In this document: positions 55,564 through 63,608 of the stretch, piece after piece
Layout: every line of letters begins with the position of its first letter
Position numbering within the stretch: position 1 is the stretch's first letter
NCBI GenBank assembly: GCA_963678485.1
Contig: OY782882.1
Location: forward strand, 2,604,001-2,668,000
Origin: CALGYY01 sp963678485
Lineage (GTDB): Bacteria > Bacteroidota > Bacteroidia > Bacteroidales > CAIWKO01
Direction: 5' to 3'
Length of the DNA: 64,000 bases
The notes under the pieces: generated by a model
The model's input: the letters and a program-made list of their open reading frames with translations, nothing else
The model's database searches: none
What the model was told of the DNA's origin: nothing
Translations under genes and position numbers: made by a program

Positions 55564-56568
55564 TTATACTCTTATTTCTGCATATTTAACGGTTTGCATA
55601 GTGTCTTTTTTGATCACTGCAAACGATATCCCTTCCTTGATAGTAGAGCCGCCAAGTGCCGTTGCGGAATGTATGCGAGGATCCACCTGCAGGCTTTCTT
55701 CAGGAGAAATGAATTTATATAATTTAAATTTCGAACTACAGCTAACCGCCAAAAGGTCAAGCATAGTGCGGCGCCTGCTAATTACTTTACCGGAAATTTT
55801 ATCGAGCAAATTTGTTAGCGCCAGATGAATTTGCGACATCCCTTCTTCACTGTCTTCAACGGTTGTCAATAGTTTTGATAATTCCTCCCAGCCTTCGAGG
55901 AAACCAATAACGAATTCCGGGTAGTCGCCCACAGGATTCATCATTTCTTCTTTTAGCATGCCGGACAGGCTGTCACCCACGCTTGATGAGCCTTTCGGGA
56001 TAATCTTGTCAATGAGATACACAGCCGAGATGCTTGTGAGCAGATCGCGACGAAGTTGTTTTTTTTCAGCGTCGGAGTTCTGGAAGGCAGATTCGGCCTG
56101 ACTTAGCTGAGCTTCCAATGAAGCAATACGTTTCTTTTGTTGTTGAAGTTCCTCGTCCGAATGTTTTACTTCCGCCAATTTCTTTTGCTGCCATTCGTGG
56201 CTAAGTTGAAGCATGTTCATTGCTTCTTCAGATTTGAACATCATACGGACCCAATGCGCGAACCATTGATCCATGGGGGTTTGAGCATCGGTGAACGGAA
56301 CCATAATCAAACCATCGTTTCGAATGCGTTCAAAGGCGGCGATTCCAAAGATTTCCGCAAACATCGCAGCGAATGTTTCAGAAGGTTCGTTGACAACGAG
56401 GGCTTCCTGATGCTGTATTTCCTGAGGTGGAGATTGTTGTTTTATTTCATCAGGCACCTCTTCCTTTGGTGGAATATTCAGCGGTTTGAGCAAATCACCC
56501 TGAGGTTCATCAGGAGGGATAGGCTTATCAAAACCATCGTCGTACTTATGTATCTTTTTTTCGATCAT
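55564..56568 (-). CDS. coiled-coil protein of the srf locus with GrpE-like architecture
   Basis: 334 residues, no recognised family. Order: a Pro/Glu-rich disordered start (~1-60), a globular segment (~61-118), a coiled coil (~120-175, EELQQQKKRIASLEAQLSQAE), a helical bundle (~176-270), and a short beta-like end reading VDPRIHSATALGGSTIKEGISFAV and VKYAEIRV. That last part follows the GrpE pattern (DPxxHxA, then EGxxxxV, then a PAxVxV end), and coiled coil-helical bundle-beta is GrpE's order. As its neighbour SrfB has the Hsp70/actin fold, it may be SrfB's nucleotide-exchange partner. This is a hypothesis. It may also occupy the place of SrfA. Six bases after srfB. Confidence 0.6.
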   Translation of the reverse strand: MIEKKIHKYDDGFDKPIPPDEPQGDLLKPLNIPPKEEVPDEIKQQSPPQEIQHQEALVVNEPSETFAAMFAEIFGIAAFERIRNDGLIMVPFTDAQTPMDQWFAHWVRMMFKSEEAMNMLQLSHEWQQKKLAEVKHSDEELQQQKKRIASLEAQLSQAESAFQNSDAEKKQLRRDLLTSISAVYLIDKIIPKGSSSVGDSLSGMLKEEMMNPVGDYPEFVIGFLEGWEELSKLLTTVEDSEEGMSQIHLALTNLLDKISGKVISRRRTMLDLLAVSCSSKFKLYKFISPEESLQVDPRIHSATALGGSTIKEGISFAVIKKDTMQTVKYAEIRV

Positions 56569-56574
56569 AAGTGA

Positions 56575-59500
56575 TTAATTATTTTCCATGTAACCTGTAA
56601 TGTCGATAGAGAATTTTCCGGTGTCTAGCCAGTATCCACTTTCGTCGGCCATTGTTTGAAGCTTAAGAGAGATTGCCGAATTTTCAATGGATTTGCCCGT
56701 CTTATCTGTGATTCCGCCGGTGATGGTAATTTTCTCTTTATCCAATGGAGCTTGTATCATGGTAAGATTCAGCGGAAGACGACTTGACAGTTCTTCGGCT
56801 AATTCTTTCGTGCTGAATTCGAGTTTAAACATCGGAGTTCCGATCCAGTGTTTACCCGGCATTTGACGCATACCAAGCATAAATTCCCCATGGAAATTAA
56901 GATTTACATTGCCACTTTCTTCGGGTGAAAAATAAACAGGCTCAATGGCTCCACTACCGGATTCAAATTTTCCAATGTAATCGGCGGTGGATTCAAAACG
57001 CTTTTTCAACTGTTCCGTATCTATCATGAAATTTGGAATGCGATTTAGGATTCCGCCGAGAAGTGCAATGGATGCGCCAACAACCACGCAGGTTTTGGGA
57101 TCTTTAATATAGCCAAGATTATCTGCAAAAGGATACCATGATCCTATACGGTAACGACCCATAGGAATGATACGATCGGGCGATACCGGAAGGAAGCGAT
57201 AGAACAATTCCTGTATTACGGGCAGCATCGTTGGACGACCAGCGAGTAGTACGAAGTCGCAATTGTATTGTGCAATAATACCGCATAAGTCTTGCAACAT
57301 TTTTTGTACAACATCTGCAACTACAACATCGAGGTAACGACTATTCATTTCCCATGAGGTCTTGCGAATATCAAAATCCACCGCACCACACTGAGTAAGG
57401 GCATCATTTACATAACTAATGACTGCACTGATAGGGAATGGGTAATCGGTAAAGAAAGAATCGAAGGAGTAGATTTCATTGGTGCGGCTTTCCGATAAAT
57501 GTTTCACGGCACCTAAGGCAATAGGATTTGCGATCTGAATACCAAATTGCTGCTGTAATACTCTGTCCTTGGCGGTTTGACTGCCAACCCACGGCCCAAA
57601 AAGTTTATTGAGGGTTGATGTCAGGTCTTTTATGTTTGCGCCTTTTTTACGAGCATCATCCGCAATGCTGGGAATTACAAAACGTTCAATGACTGCTTTC
57701 AAAATATCATCACCCGCTTTATTGAAACCTTCCCAAAATAATGGTTCAGGTTCAATCTTCGTTATCGTTTCCGCGGCAATCGGATCGTAGTTGTAATTAC
57801 AAATCATCAGGTCGGTGGTACCTCCGCCAATGTCAACACTGGCAATAGTGACCGAAGGCTGATCTTTGTATTTGTTGTCAGGCCGCACCTTTCCGCAATA
57901 CTTAAAGAACAAGTCTGTTTTAAAACGGAAGCGATTTGAAATTTCTCCATAAACAAAAGCAAGCTGACTACAGGTTGCTTCATCGAATCCCCAGTGTTTG
58001 CGGTCTTCGGGGCGAACGTTCATATCGGAAATATCAGGAATGATTACCAATGACGGATCAATCAACCGTGAGGGATAATACTGTTTAAGTGCTTCGATGG
58101 CATCAGTAGCATGTTCGCGAAGCAGATATTTTTCTGTATTGAGCATAGCGGTTGGGCAAGTAAGCACAATACGCCTGAGTTTGCGTGGGATCTTTGGAAG
58201 ATTTGATTTGGATTTCTCAACACGAAACTCATAACTATTAACAAAAGAGATGGCCTGCATGATGATCTCCACGATAGCAAAAGTCATTAAGCTTGAACGC
58301 GAAAAATAAGGGTTCATGGCAGGAATAGGATCCGGACTACCCGGGAAACGATTGTCCAGCGCACGTTTCAGAAGAGTACCATTTTCTGTGAAGAGTTCGG
58401 AGATGCCATACAAGGCTGGTTCCGAGAAACGGGAATTTTCCGATATGCGTGTCCAATGGTAAAGTCGCTTATCCTGATCCCATAGGTAGCGCTTTGGACT
58501 ACTCATACAGGAATTGGAATTTTCTTTTTGATGTATAATTGATAATCGAACTGACTCCTTACCTATACGGACCATACTTGGCCACATGAACAGCCTGTCG
58601 TTTCCGGCTTTCACACCTGCGGCTTCATCACCAAAAGTAGTTTTTACAAAAGAAAGCCTCATGTCAAAAGGATCCTCGTAGGTTTTATCGGGATACGTCA
58701 AATCGCGGATTTGCAGAGGAACTGCTTTCGTAAAATCAAAGGATTCACCCGGAGCATCCGATTCTACCAATACTCCACAAGTGCGCGAATTTCCGAGGTC
58801 AAGGATGAGATCCACTTCTACAGAATTGCTTACAGTATCAGGCAACAATGTGATCTCTGAAAACACTCCGGCTTTTTTCAATATTTTAATTAATGCAAAA
58901 TAATAACCGATATGTTTAAGATATTCTTCATCCTGATATTTTTTATTTTTCTTGACAATTGATTCCAACCAATCCTGCACCCAGTCGAAGGAGCAGAAGT
59001 AATAGAGATTGCGATCATCGTCGGGACAATCGAAAAACGAATTATTGTTTACGTCCGCCAGTGTAGGGGAAAGATAGGTAGCCTGATTATCATATGCTGT
59101 TGTATCAAAGGCCAGCACAAAGCTGTATTTATCGACCATGCTGTCACCTTTGAGTTCCTGAACTTTGGTGTACCAGAGTCGCGCCCATGATGTGGGACCC
59201 GTCATATATTTGTTTCCAAACGTTTCCTTACGGAGAAAGGGCAGGGGCAGCCACTGTCCTTCGAATGTTTGCAACACATCCAATGCTTGTAATGTATGGA
59301 CTTCCACGTTTGGTGGAACTAAGGTGACGAATTCAGGGTTTATTTTCGTTGGATCGGTGATTTCCCAGGTAGCCGCATCAATAGCTTCGATATTTACACG
59401 AATGCCACGGGCATCGGTCTTGATAATCCATTTATTTCCTTTATCGAGGTAGAACGGAATAATGAACTGGGCGTTTTTCTGACTATCCTTTTCAACGATT

Positions 59501-59601
59501 TGTTCACAATAGTTGAAAAAGGTTTTTTTTGCCGGAGAGGCTTCAGAAAGGACGATCTTCTTTTTTAAGAACTGAATACCCGAGTTTGCGATTAGGTTCA
59601 T
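56575..59601 (-). CDS. srfB: SrfB family actin/Hsp70-like ATPase
   Basis: 1008 residues, the usual SrfB length. The ATPase fold is marked by phosphate-1 motif LILDLGNSRTCGVLVE (~265-280), phosphate-2 motif VDIGGGTTDLMI (~589-600) and the adenosine motif VLLAGRPTMLPVIQELF (~784-800), as in FtsA, Hsp70 and actin. Conserved PSMVRIG and SSPKRYLWD lie between. The C-terminal ~150 residues are beta-rich. It is cytoplasmic, without signal or membrane segment. The SrfB family is a putative virulence factor of unknown mechanism; the partner SrfC GTPase gene lies two genes downstream in the same run. Confidence 0.87.
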   Translation of the reverse strand: MNLIANSGIQFLKKKIVLSEASPAKKTFFNYCEQIVEKDSQKNAQFIIPFYLDKGNKWIIKTDARGIRVNIEAIDAATWEITDPTKINPEFVTLVPPNVEVHTLQALDVLQTFEGQWLPLPFLRKETFGNKYMTGPTSWARLWYTKVQELKGDSMVDKYSFVLAFDTTAYDNQATYLSPTLADVNNNSFFDCPDDDRNLYYFCSFDWVQDWLESIVKKNKKYQDEEYLKHIGYYFALIKILKKAGVFSEITLLPDTVSNSVEVDLILDLGNSRTCGVLVESDAPGESFDFTKAVPLQIRDLTYPDKTYEDPFDMRLSFVKTTFGDEAAGVKAGNDRLFMWPSMVRIGKESVRLSIIHQKENSNSCMSSPKRYLWDQDKRLYHWTRISENSRFSEPALYGISELFTENGTLLKRALDNRFPGSPDPIPAMNPYFSRSSLMTFAIVEIIMQAISFVNSYEFRVEKSKSNLPKIPRKLRRIVLTCPTAMLNTEKYLLREHATDAIEALKQYYPSRLIDPSLVIIPDISDMNVRPEDRKHWGFDEATCSQLAFVYGEISNRFRFKTDLFFKYCGKVRPDNKYKDQPSVTIASVDIGGGTTDLMICNYNYDPIAAETITKIEPEPLFWEGFNKAGDDILKAVIERFVIPSIADDARKKGANIKDLTSTLNKLFGPWVGSQTAKDRVLQQQFGIQIANPIALGAVKHLSESRTNEIYSFDSFFTDYPFPISAVISYVNDALTQCGAVDFDIRKTSWEMNSRYLDVVVADVVQKMLQDLCGIIAQYNCDFVLLAGRPTMLPVIQELFYRFLPVSPDRIIPMGRYRIGSWYPFADNLGYIKDPKTCVVVGASIALLGGILNRIPNFMIDTEQLKKRFESTADYIGKFESGSGAIEPVYFSPEESGNVNLNFHGEFMLGMRQMPGKHWIGTPMFKLEFSTKELAEELSSRLPLNLTMIQAPLDKEKITITGGITDKTGKSIENSAISLKLQTMADESGYWLDTGKFSIDITGYMENN

Positions 59602-59655
59602 ATGATGTTTTGTTTGATTCGTTGATTATCGATATGAGAATTGAATATTGGTGAT

Positions 59656-60213
59656 TTATTGTTTTTGTCCGCAGTAAGGGCAATACACCGCAGTTGGTTT
59701 AATAGTTTTTCCGCACTTATTGTTGTGACATTTTTTTTCTGAAACAGCCGTATCGACTTTAATTCCACAATAGCCGCAGAAGACAGCATTTTTTCGGATG
59801 CTTTTACCACATGCAGGACATGGACGCAACTCAATCTCATGTTCAGCAGTGTAGGGCTTCAGAGGAAAATAGTGTTTTTCGCGATCCCAACCTTTAGGCG
59901 TTAGCCATTTGCTGGCAAAGGTTTCACCGCGGGCGATAGCCAGTCTGTCCGATTGAATTTGCGCCGGACCTGCACCAATGGTTTTCCCCGGGCCCATAGC
60001 ATTATGGTTGGCCACTAATGGCTTAATACCGGTGAAGTTCACCAATACGCTTTGTTCTGTTTGCCCTTCAGTATGTATATGCAGATGTACATGTTTGGTC
60101 TCAGCCAGAAAGTTCACCACACTGTCGTCCATCAGGAATACTTTTTCCTGTTCTTGGATGTTCAGCTTGAGAATCAATCGGTTCTTCGCTATTTGCCCCC
60201 AGGTGACCGTCAT
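59656..60213 (-). CDS. double zinc-ribbon protein of the srf locus
   Basis: 185 residues, soluble. The first ~120 residues form a domain also present in the neighbour at 60291-61478 (VFLMDDSVVNFLAE, LAIARGETFASKWLTPKGWD). Two C-terminal zinc ribbons follow: CPAC...CGYC (Cys132, 135, 146, 149) and CHNNKC...CPYC (Cys162, 167, 178, 181). Zinc ribbons of this short type often mediate protein or membrane docking. The shared domain is unrecognised. It lies 54 bases upstream of srfB, in the same direction. Confidence 0.72.
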   Translation of the reverse strand: MTVTWGQIAKNRLILKLNIQEQEKVFLMDDSVVNFLAETKHVHLHIHTEGQTEQSVLVNFTGIKPLVANHNAMGPGKTIGAGPAQIQSDRLAIARGETFASKWLTPKGWDREKHYFPLKPYTAEHEIELRPCPACGKSIRKNAVFCGYCGIKVDTAVSEKKCHNNKCGKTIKPTAVYCPYCGQKQ

Positions 60214-60290
60214 AGAATGATACGTATTTTTTTACAAGGTAAAAGTAAATAAAATACTGTAATAAAAGGGGGAAAATTCAACTTTCGGAC

Positions 60291-61478
60291 TTACTTCTGT
60301 TTCAACTCAGCAATCTTGGCATAGGCCGTTCTGATAGAGGCACCATAGGGAATGAGTAGGGTAATAAACGCAGCATTGCTCAGAAAGAAGCTCAGACGAA
60401 AGGTTTCGAAATTTGTATCCGTGCGAAGAACAAACAAATAGGCAAATACAGTGGTGGCGCAAATTAATCCGAGGATACAGAGCAATAAGGCATAAAGGGG
60501 ACTCATGAGCCCGGTTTGTGCATTACCATCAATATTTTTGTAGTATGAATTTACATCTATGGCAAGTCCGCGTACTGCGGTAAAAGCCCAACCTAGTTGC
60601 CAGATGGGAGTAACAAGTAACCATACCGCTACTCCGGGTGTAGTGCGACAAGGTTGATCCTGAATTAAATCCCACATACGGTAAATGAGGGCTAATAAGT
60701 AAATATGACTTACCAAAAAGCAATTGAAGACCAAACAAGAAATCAGCATGGCATATATGGAGGCATCTTCAGCGGAAGCGAAGAAATCAGCATATTCAAT
60801 ATTAAAGTGAAAGATGAATAGTGCCAGTGTTAACAGGCTAAACACGAGGAAAAGCGCAAAGTGTTTTTTTGTTTTTTTTGTATCTGCAACAGTGGCTGTT
60901 TTTATTACCCGTAATGGGAATTCCTGTGGAATAGCATTGCTTTGGGAAGGATACAGTCCCTCTTGTACTGGAGGCGTGGCCTTGAGTAAATTGCCGCAAC
61001 GCGGGCATTTGAACTCACTACCCGTGAGTAGGGCATTGCAATAGGGACAGCTTGCAGTCGTAATACCGGCGCCATGTGTAATGATTCCGCTTGGTCGGGT
61101 TTCTCCTTTCAGGAGGGTTGGTGTCAGGGCAAAGTGAAAACACTGTTCGCTCCATCCATCGGGACTTAACCAGCGTTCCTGAAACTGTTCACCCCGCGAA
61201 ATGGCGCAGTAATCAGCAGTTACCGTTGTTTGTGGATCATTTACTAATACCGAGATATCATTAGTGTTTTGTACTGCAACAGGCTTCAATCCGCGAAAGT
61301 CAGCATGAAATTCCTGTTCTTCAGATTCACTGGTTTTAATAAACAAACTAACTTTATGTGTAGAAACCAGAAAATTTACCGCAGACAAATCCAGCAGGAA
61401 ACCCTTGACGCTTCCGGAAACTGGAATCATCAGTACGATTTGCAAATTTTCTTTTTGTTCCCAAGCGAGATGAATCAT
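60291..61478 (-). CDS. zinc-ribbon membrane protein of the srf locus
   Basis: 395 residues. N-terminal ~120 residues related to the 59656 product (FLLDLSAVNFLVSTHKVSLFI, CAISRGEQFQERWLSPDGW). One zinc ribbon follows (Cys144, 147, 158, 161: CPYCNALL...CPRCG). Then about five transmembrane helices (~206-226, 240-266, 282-300, 327-350, 362-380), with WLLVTPIWQLGWAFTAV and the NSYYKNI loop resembling DUF4328-type membrane modules. It probably places the soluble N-terminal domain at the inner membrane. 77 bases separate it from the 59656 gene. Function unknown. Confidence 0.72.
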   Translation of the reverse strand: MIHLAWEQKENLQIVLMIPVSGSVKGFLLDLSAVNFLVSTHKVSLFIKTSESEEQEFHADFRGLKPVAVQNTNDISVLVNDPQTTVTADYCAISRGEQFQERWLSPDGWSEQCFHFALTPTLLKGETRPSGIITHGAGITTASCPYCNALLTGSEFKCPRCGNLLKATPPVQEGLYPSQSNAIPQEFPLRVIKTATVADTKKTKKHFALFLVFSLLTLALFIFHFNIEYADFFASAEDASIYAMLISCLVFNCFLVSHIYLLALIYRMWDLIQDQPCRTTPGVAVWLLVTPIWQLGWAFTAVRGLAIDVNSYYKNIDGNAQTGLMSPLYALLLCILGLICATTVFAYLFVLRTDTNFETFRLSFFLSNAAFITLLIPYGASIRTAYAKIAELKQK

Positions 61479-61554
61479 AGTGTTGAAAGATCAGTGCAGT
61501 AAATTGTACTACGAAAGTAAGACTTTTTCTTACGCGGCACAAGGATATTAGTGT

Positions 61555-62274
61555 CTACTGGATGAGCGTCTGAAACCATGATTCCTTGCGGTATCCGATA
61601 AATTCCACATCGCTTTTAGCTTTTTCTTTTAATAATGAATCCTTTGCAAATGCGCTTTCCAGATAGCGCTGTACTGAGGTTGCATCATAAAGTCTTGCGC
61701 TCATAATAGCTAAAAGGTATGGTTTTATAGCCTTATCAGAAGGGATGGCTTCAATTTTTTCGCGGATGATTGCGGGATTGAAGCCTGGTTTGATAGTACA
61801 AATGGGAGCTGCATCGTGGAAGAGCTGAGAGATTCCGTATCCAACAATTCGTTGTGGTAAAGGTGCGACTTTTCCCTTATTGGTAGCCTGCCATTCAATC
61901 ACAAATGCGGAGTTTTTAAATTGAGGGAAATTCATGAAGTAACCTTCGATGCTCACCGTTCGTGCTTTTGGGCCGGTAAGGATAATGGATTCAGGAGAGG
62001 AACTGCCTTTATCTTTGGTGAATAATGTAAATGGGGTTTTCAAACTGTCTTGTTTTAAGTAAGGTGTTAGCGACAGCTGCAATCCTCCGCGCAGTAAGCC
62101 TTTTGGAAGTTGTATGTTCAAGGTAAAGGGCACGGTATCGCCACGTGCTTCCAGTATCCATTGAGATGAATGCATTCCAACATTGTCGAAGTGTTTAAGA
62201 AATCTCTTCTGATAGCAGGCGCTAATGAGGAAGAGGCTTCCAAGGAATAAAATGAGCAATATTTTTTTTTTCAT
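61555..62274 (-). CDS. lipoprotein, short paralogue of the TPR/OmpA lipoprotein
   Basis: 239 residues. Lipobox LISAC (Cys20). The N-terminal half (TVPFTLNIQLPKGLLRGGLQLSLTPYL, LKTPFTLF, ILTGPKARTVS, YFMNFPQFKNSAFVIEW) matches the N-terminal beta domain of the protein at 38839-40581. The C-terminal end (VQRYLESAFAKDSLLKEKAKSDVEFIGYRKE) matches that protein's C-terminus (YDNLRKAIQADAKYRDQAKEDREFLKYFKE). The middle of the long form is absent, so this is a genuine short version. First gene of the srf run; it is followed by 60291 after 76 bases. It may link the system to the outer membrane. Confidence 0.75.
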   Translation of the reverse strand: MKKKILLILFLGSLFLISACYQKRFLKHFDNVGMHSSQWILEARGDTVPFTLNIQLPKGLLRGGLQLSLTPYLKQDSLKTPFTLFTKDKGSSSPESIILTGPKARTVSIEGYFMNFPQFKNSAFVIEWQATNKGKVAPLPQRIVGYGISQLFHDAAPICTIKPGFNPAIIREKIEAIPSDKAIKPYLLAIMSARLYDATSVQRYLESAFAKDSLLKEKAKSDVEFIGYRKESWFQTLIQ

Positions 62275-62309
62275 AGGGTATTGGGGCCGGGGGCTTGAGG
62301 TGAATAATT
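62275..62309. other. short unannotated leader stretch before the srf-run start
   Basis: G-rich sequence (ttggggccgg gggc) directly upstream of the first gene of the minus-strand run. I see no motif in it apart from its position. Confidence 0.3.
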
Positions 62310-62437
62310 AGTCCGTCTATACTCTCAGTGACTGATCAGAAAGCTCTCTCGCCTAAGGCGAGACAAGGCGTCCGAAGTATTGGCGGGCTGGCGTAATCGA
62401 CTGCCCGACAATATGAGGACAACGCCACAGACGGACT
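62310..62437. repeat. nested inverted-repeat element, possible structured leader RNA
   Basis: Outer arms AGTCCGTCT (62310-62318) and AGACGGACT (62429-62437). Inside are a hairpin TCTCGCC-TAA-GGCGAGA (62347-62363) and a long arm in which GGCGTCC (62367-62373) pairs with GGACAACGCC (62417-62426, with a bulge) and TATTGGCGGGC (62378-62388) pairs with GCCCGACAATA (62403-62413, one mismatch). It folds on either strand as a branched structure. Confidence 0.7.
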
Positions 62438-62459
62438 TTATGGACAGGCACTAATTACA

Positions 62460-62467
62460 CAAAAATA
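62460..62467 (-). promoter_or_regulatory. possible -7 element for the srf run
   Basis: CAAAAATA on the plus strand (TATTTTTG on the minus strand). It lies 185 bases before the start at 62274, so a transcript would carry the nested inverted-repeat element as leader. The spacing is longer than at other promoters in the window. Confidence 0.25.
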
Positions 62468-62579
62468 GTAATTAAGCCTGAGATAAGGTCATTGCTTATG
62501 TTCTGCTTACTAAAATAAGGTATGTCTTTACAAGAAGGTTCTTATTGTTGAGGCAGGGTTTTCAATACGCTAAGGCGAA

Positions 62580-62676
62580 TTAAAAGCCTTAGGCGAACAA
62601 TCCCGCCAACGGCGGAGGGTATAATACACCGCCCTTCTAGGGCGTAATGCTGGGGTCGGGGTTCATACCCGTGATT
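62580..62676. repeat. palindrome-rich 97-bp interspersed repeat, copy 2
   Basis: 91 of 97 bases match the copy at 38581-38677, in the same orientation; most palindromes are kept, with CCGCCCTTCTAGGGCG slightly broken. Intergenic, before the lipoprotein at 62802. Confidence 0.85.
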
Positions 62677-62719
62677 GTATAATATAACAACATATAAATA
62701 CTTATTTCTATTAGTTATT

Positions 62720-62727
62720 TACTTTTG
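62720..62727 (+). promoter_or_regulatory. possible -7 element for the 62802 lipoprotein gene
   Basis: TACTTTTG matches TAnnTTTG, 74 bases before the ATG at 62802. No -33 element is clear. Confidence 0.3.
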
Positions 62728-62801
62728 CACTAAACAAGGTTGGTAATATATTTAATTACAAGAGAAATTGAATAGCTTTGAAAATAATAAATCCCTATTG
62801 T

Positions 62802-63248
62802 ATGAAAAAAACAATCCTTATACTAATTGCAATTGCGGCCATTGCAGCAGGCTGCACAAAGTTCGAAGAAGGACCTTACGTCTTTTCTCGGTCTGTAAAC
62901 AACAGAATACATGGTTCTTACACTCTTTCAAGATATACTGTTGATGGAGTAGATTCATTACAACAGATGAAAAACAGATTTGGATTAAATTTCGAATTTT
63001 ATTATAACGAACACAACGACAATGAGGTTTTACGGATTGATGGTGGCACTAATCCCAGCCGTTACTTTATTTCCAGGTATGGTTATCACAATAATACAAA
63101 GAGTATTTATATAGTTTCTGGTGCGCTAATTTTAGGCTATTTATCTCCTGATGAAGATATTGACATGACAATTTTAAAACTCAAGGATGCTGATATTCAT
63201 TTAAAAACTTCATATAATAATAAAGAATACTATTTAGAATTAAATTAG
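62802..63248 (+). CDS. small lipoprotein of unknown function
   Basis: 148 residues from ATG 62802 (MKKTILILIAIAAIAAGC, lipobox AAGC, Cys18). The frame extends 8 codons upstream to a TTG, which would spoil the signal peptide. The mature part is rich in Asn, Tyr and Asp (HGSYTLSRYTVDGVDSL, YYNEHNDNEVLRIDGG) and looks like a beta-barrel lipocalin-type fold, as in DUF5004-like Bacteroidota lipoproteins, but no family is recognised. It is an isolated gene. Confidence 0.68.
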   Translation: MKKTILILIAIAAIAAGCTKFEEGPYVFSRSVNNRIHGSYTLSRYTVDGVDSLQQMKNRFGLNFEFYYNEHNDNEVLRIDGGTNPSRYFISRYGYHNNTKSIYIVSGALILGYLSPDEDIDMTILKLKDADIHLKTSYNNKEYYLELN

Positions 63249-63608
63249 ACCTAAATACATGTCTAAAATGAATAATTATTATTAAAGTCTTTCATACGTA
63301 TTATACTTTCATTGGTCTTTGTCAACCCCAATTTTCCCTAAATTCAGAAGGATATGATGGAATACTGGTTTTATCGAAACAGGTTAAAGTATTTTGTCGT
63401 TCCTGACCTAAAGCATACAGAAAGCCAAATTATTGTAACAGATCATCATTTTGTTTTTATTGTTTTCGACACCTTTGATTAAGTTTTATTCCTCAAGTTT
63501 TGGCTTGATTCCTTCGATCCGATAATCTGCGGTAACAGCAGGGAAGGAGCCATGAAGAGCATTTCAGCACTTGAGGAGAGAAACCATTATTTCTTCAGAA
63601 AACCGTAC
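63249..63608. other. gene-free stretch
   Basis: About 360 bases between the lipoprotein and the truncated minus-strand gene. No ORF, hairpin with T run or repeat was recognised. Confidence 0.5.

Noticed and set aside
44061..62274. Classical defence island or prophage
   Set aside because: No restriction, toxin-antitoxin, integrase or phage structural genes; the content is SrfB/SrfC, envelope and protease proteins. A conflict role is possible but not shown.
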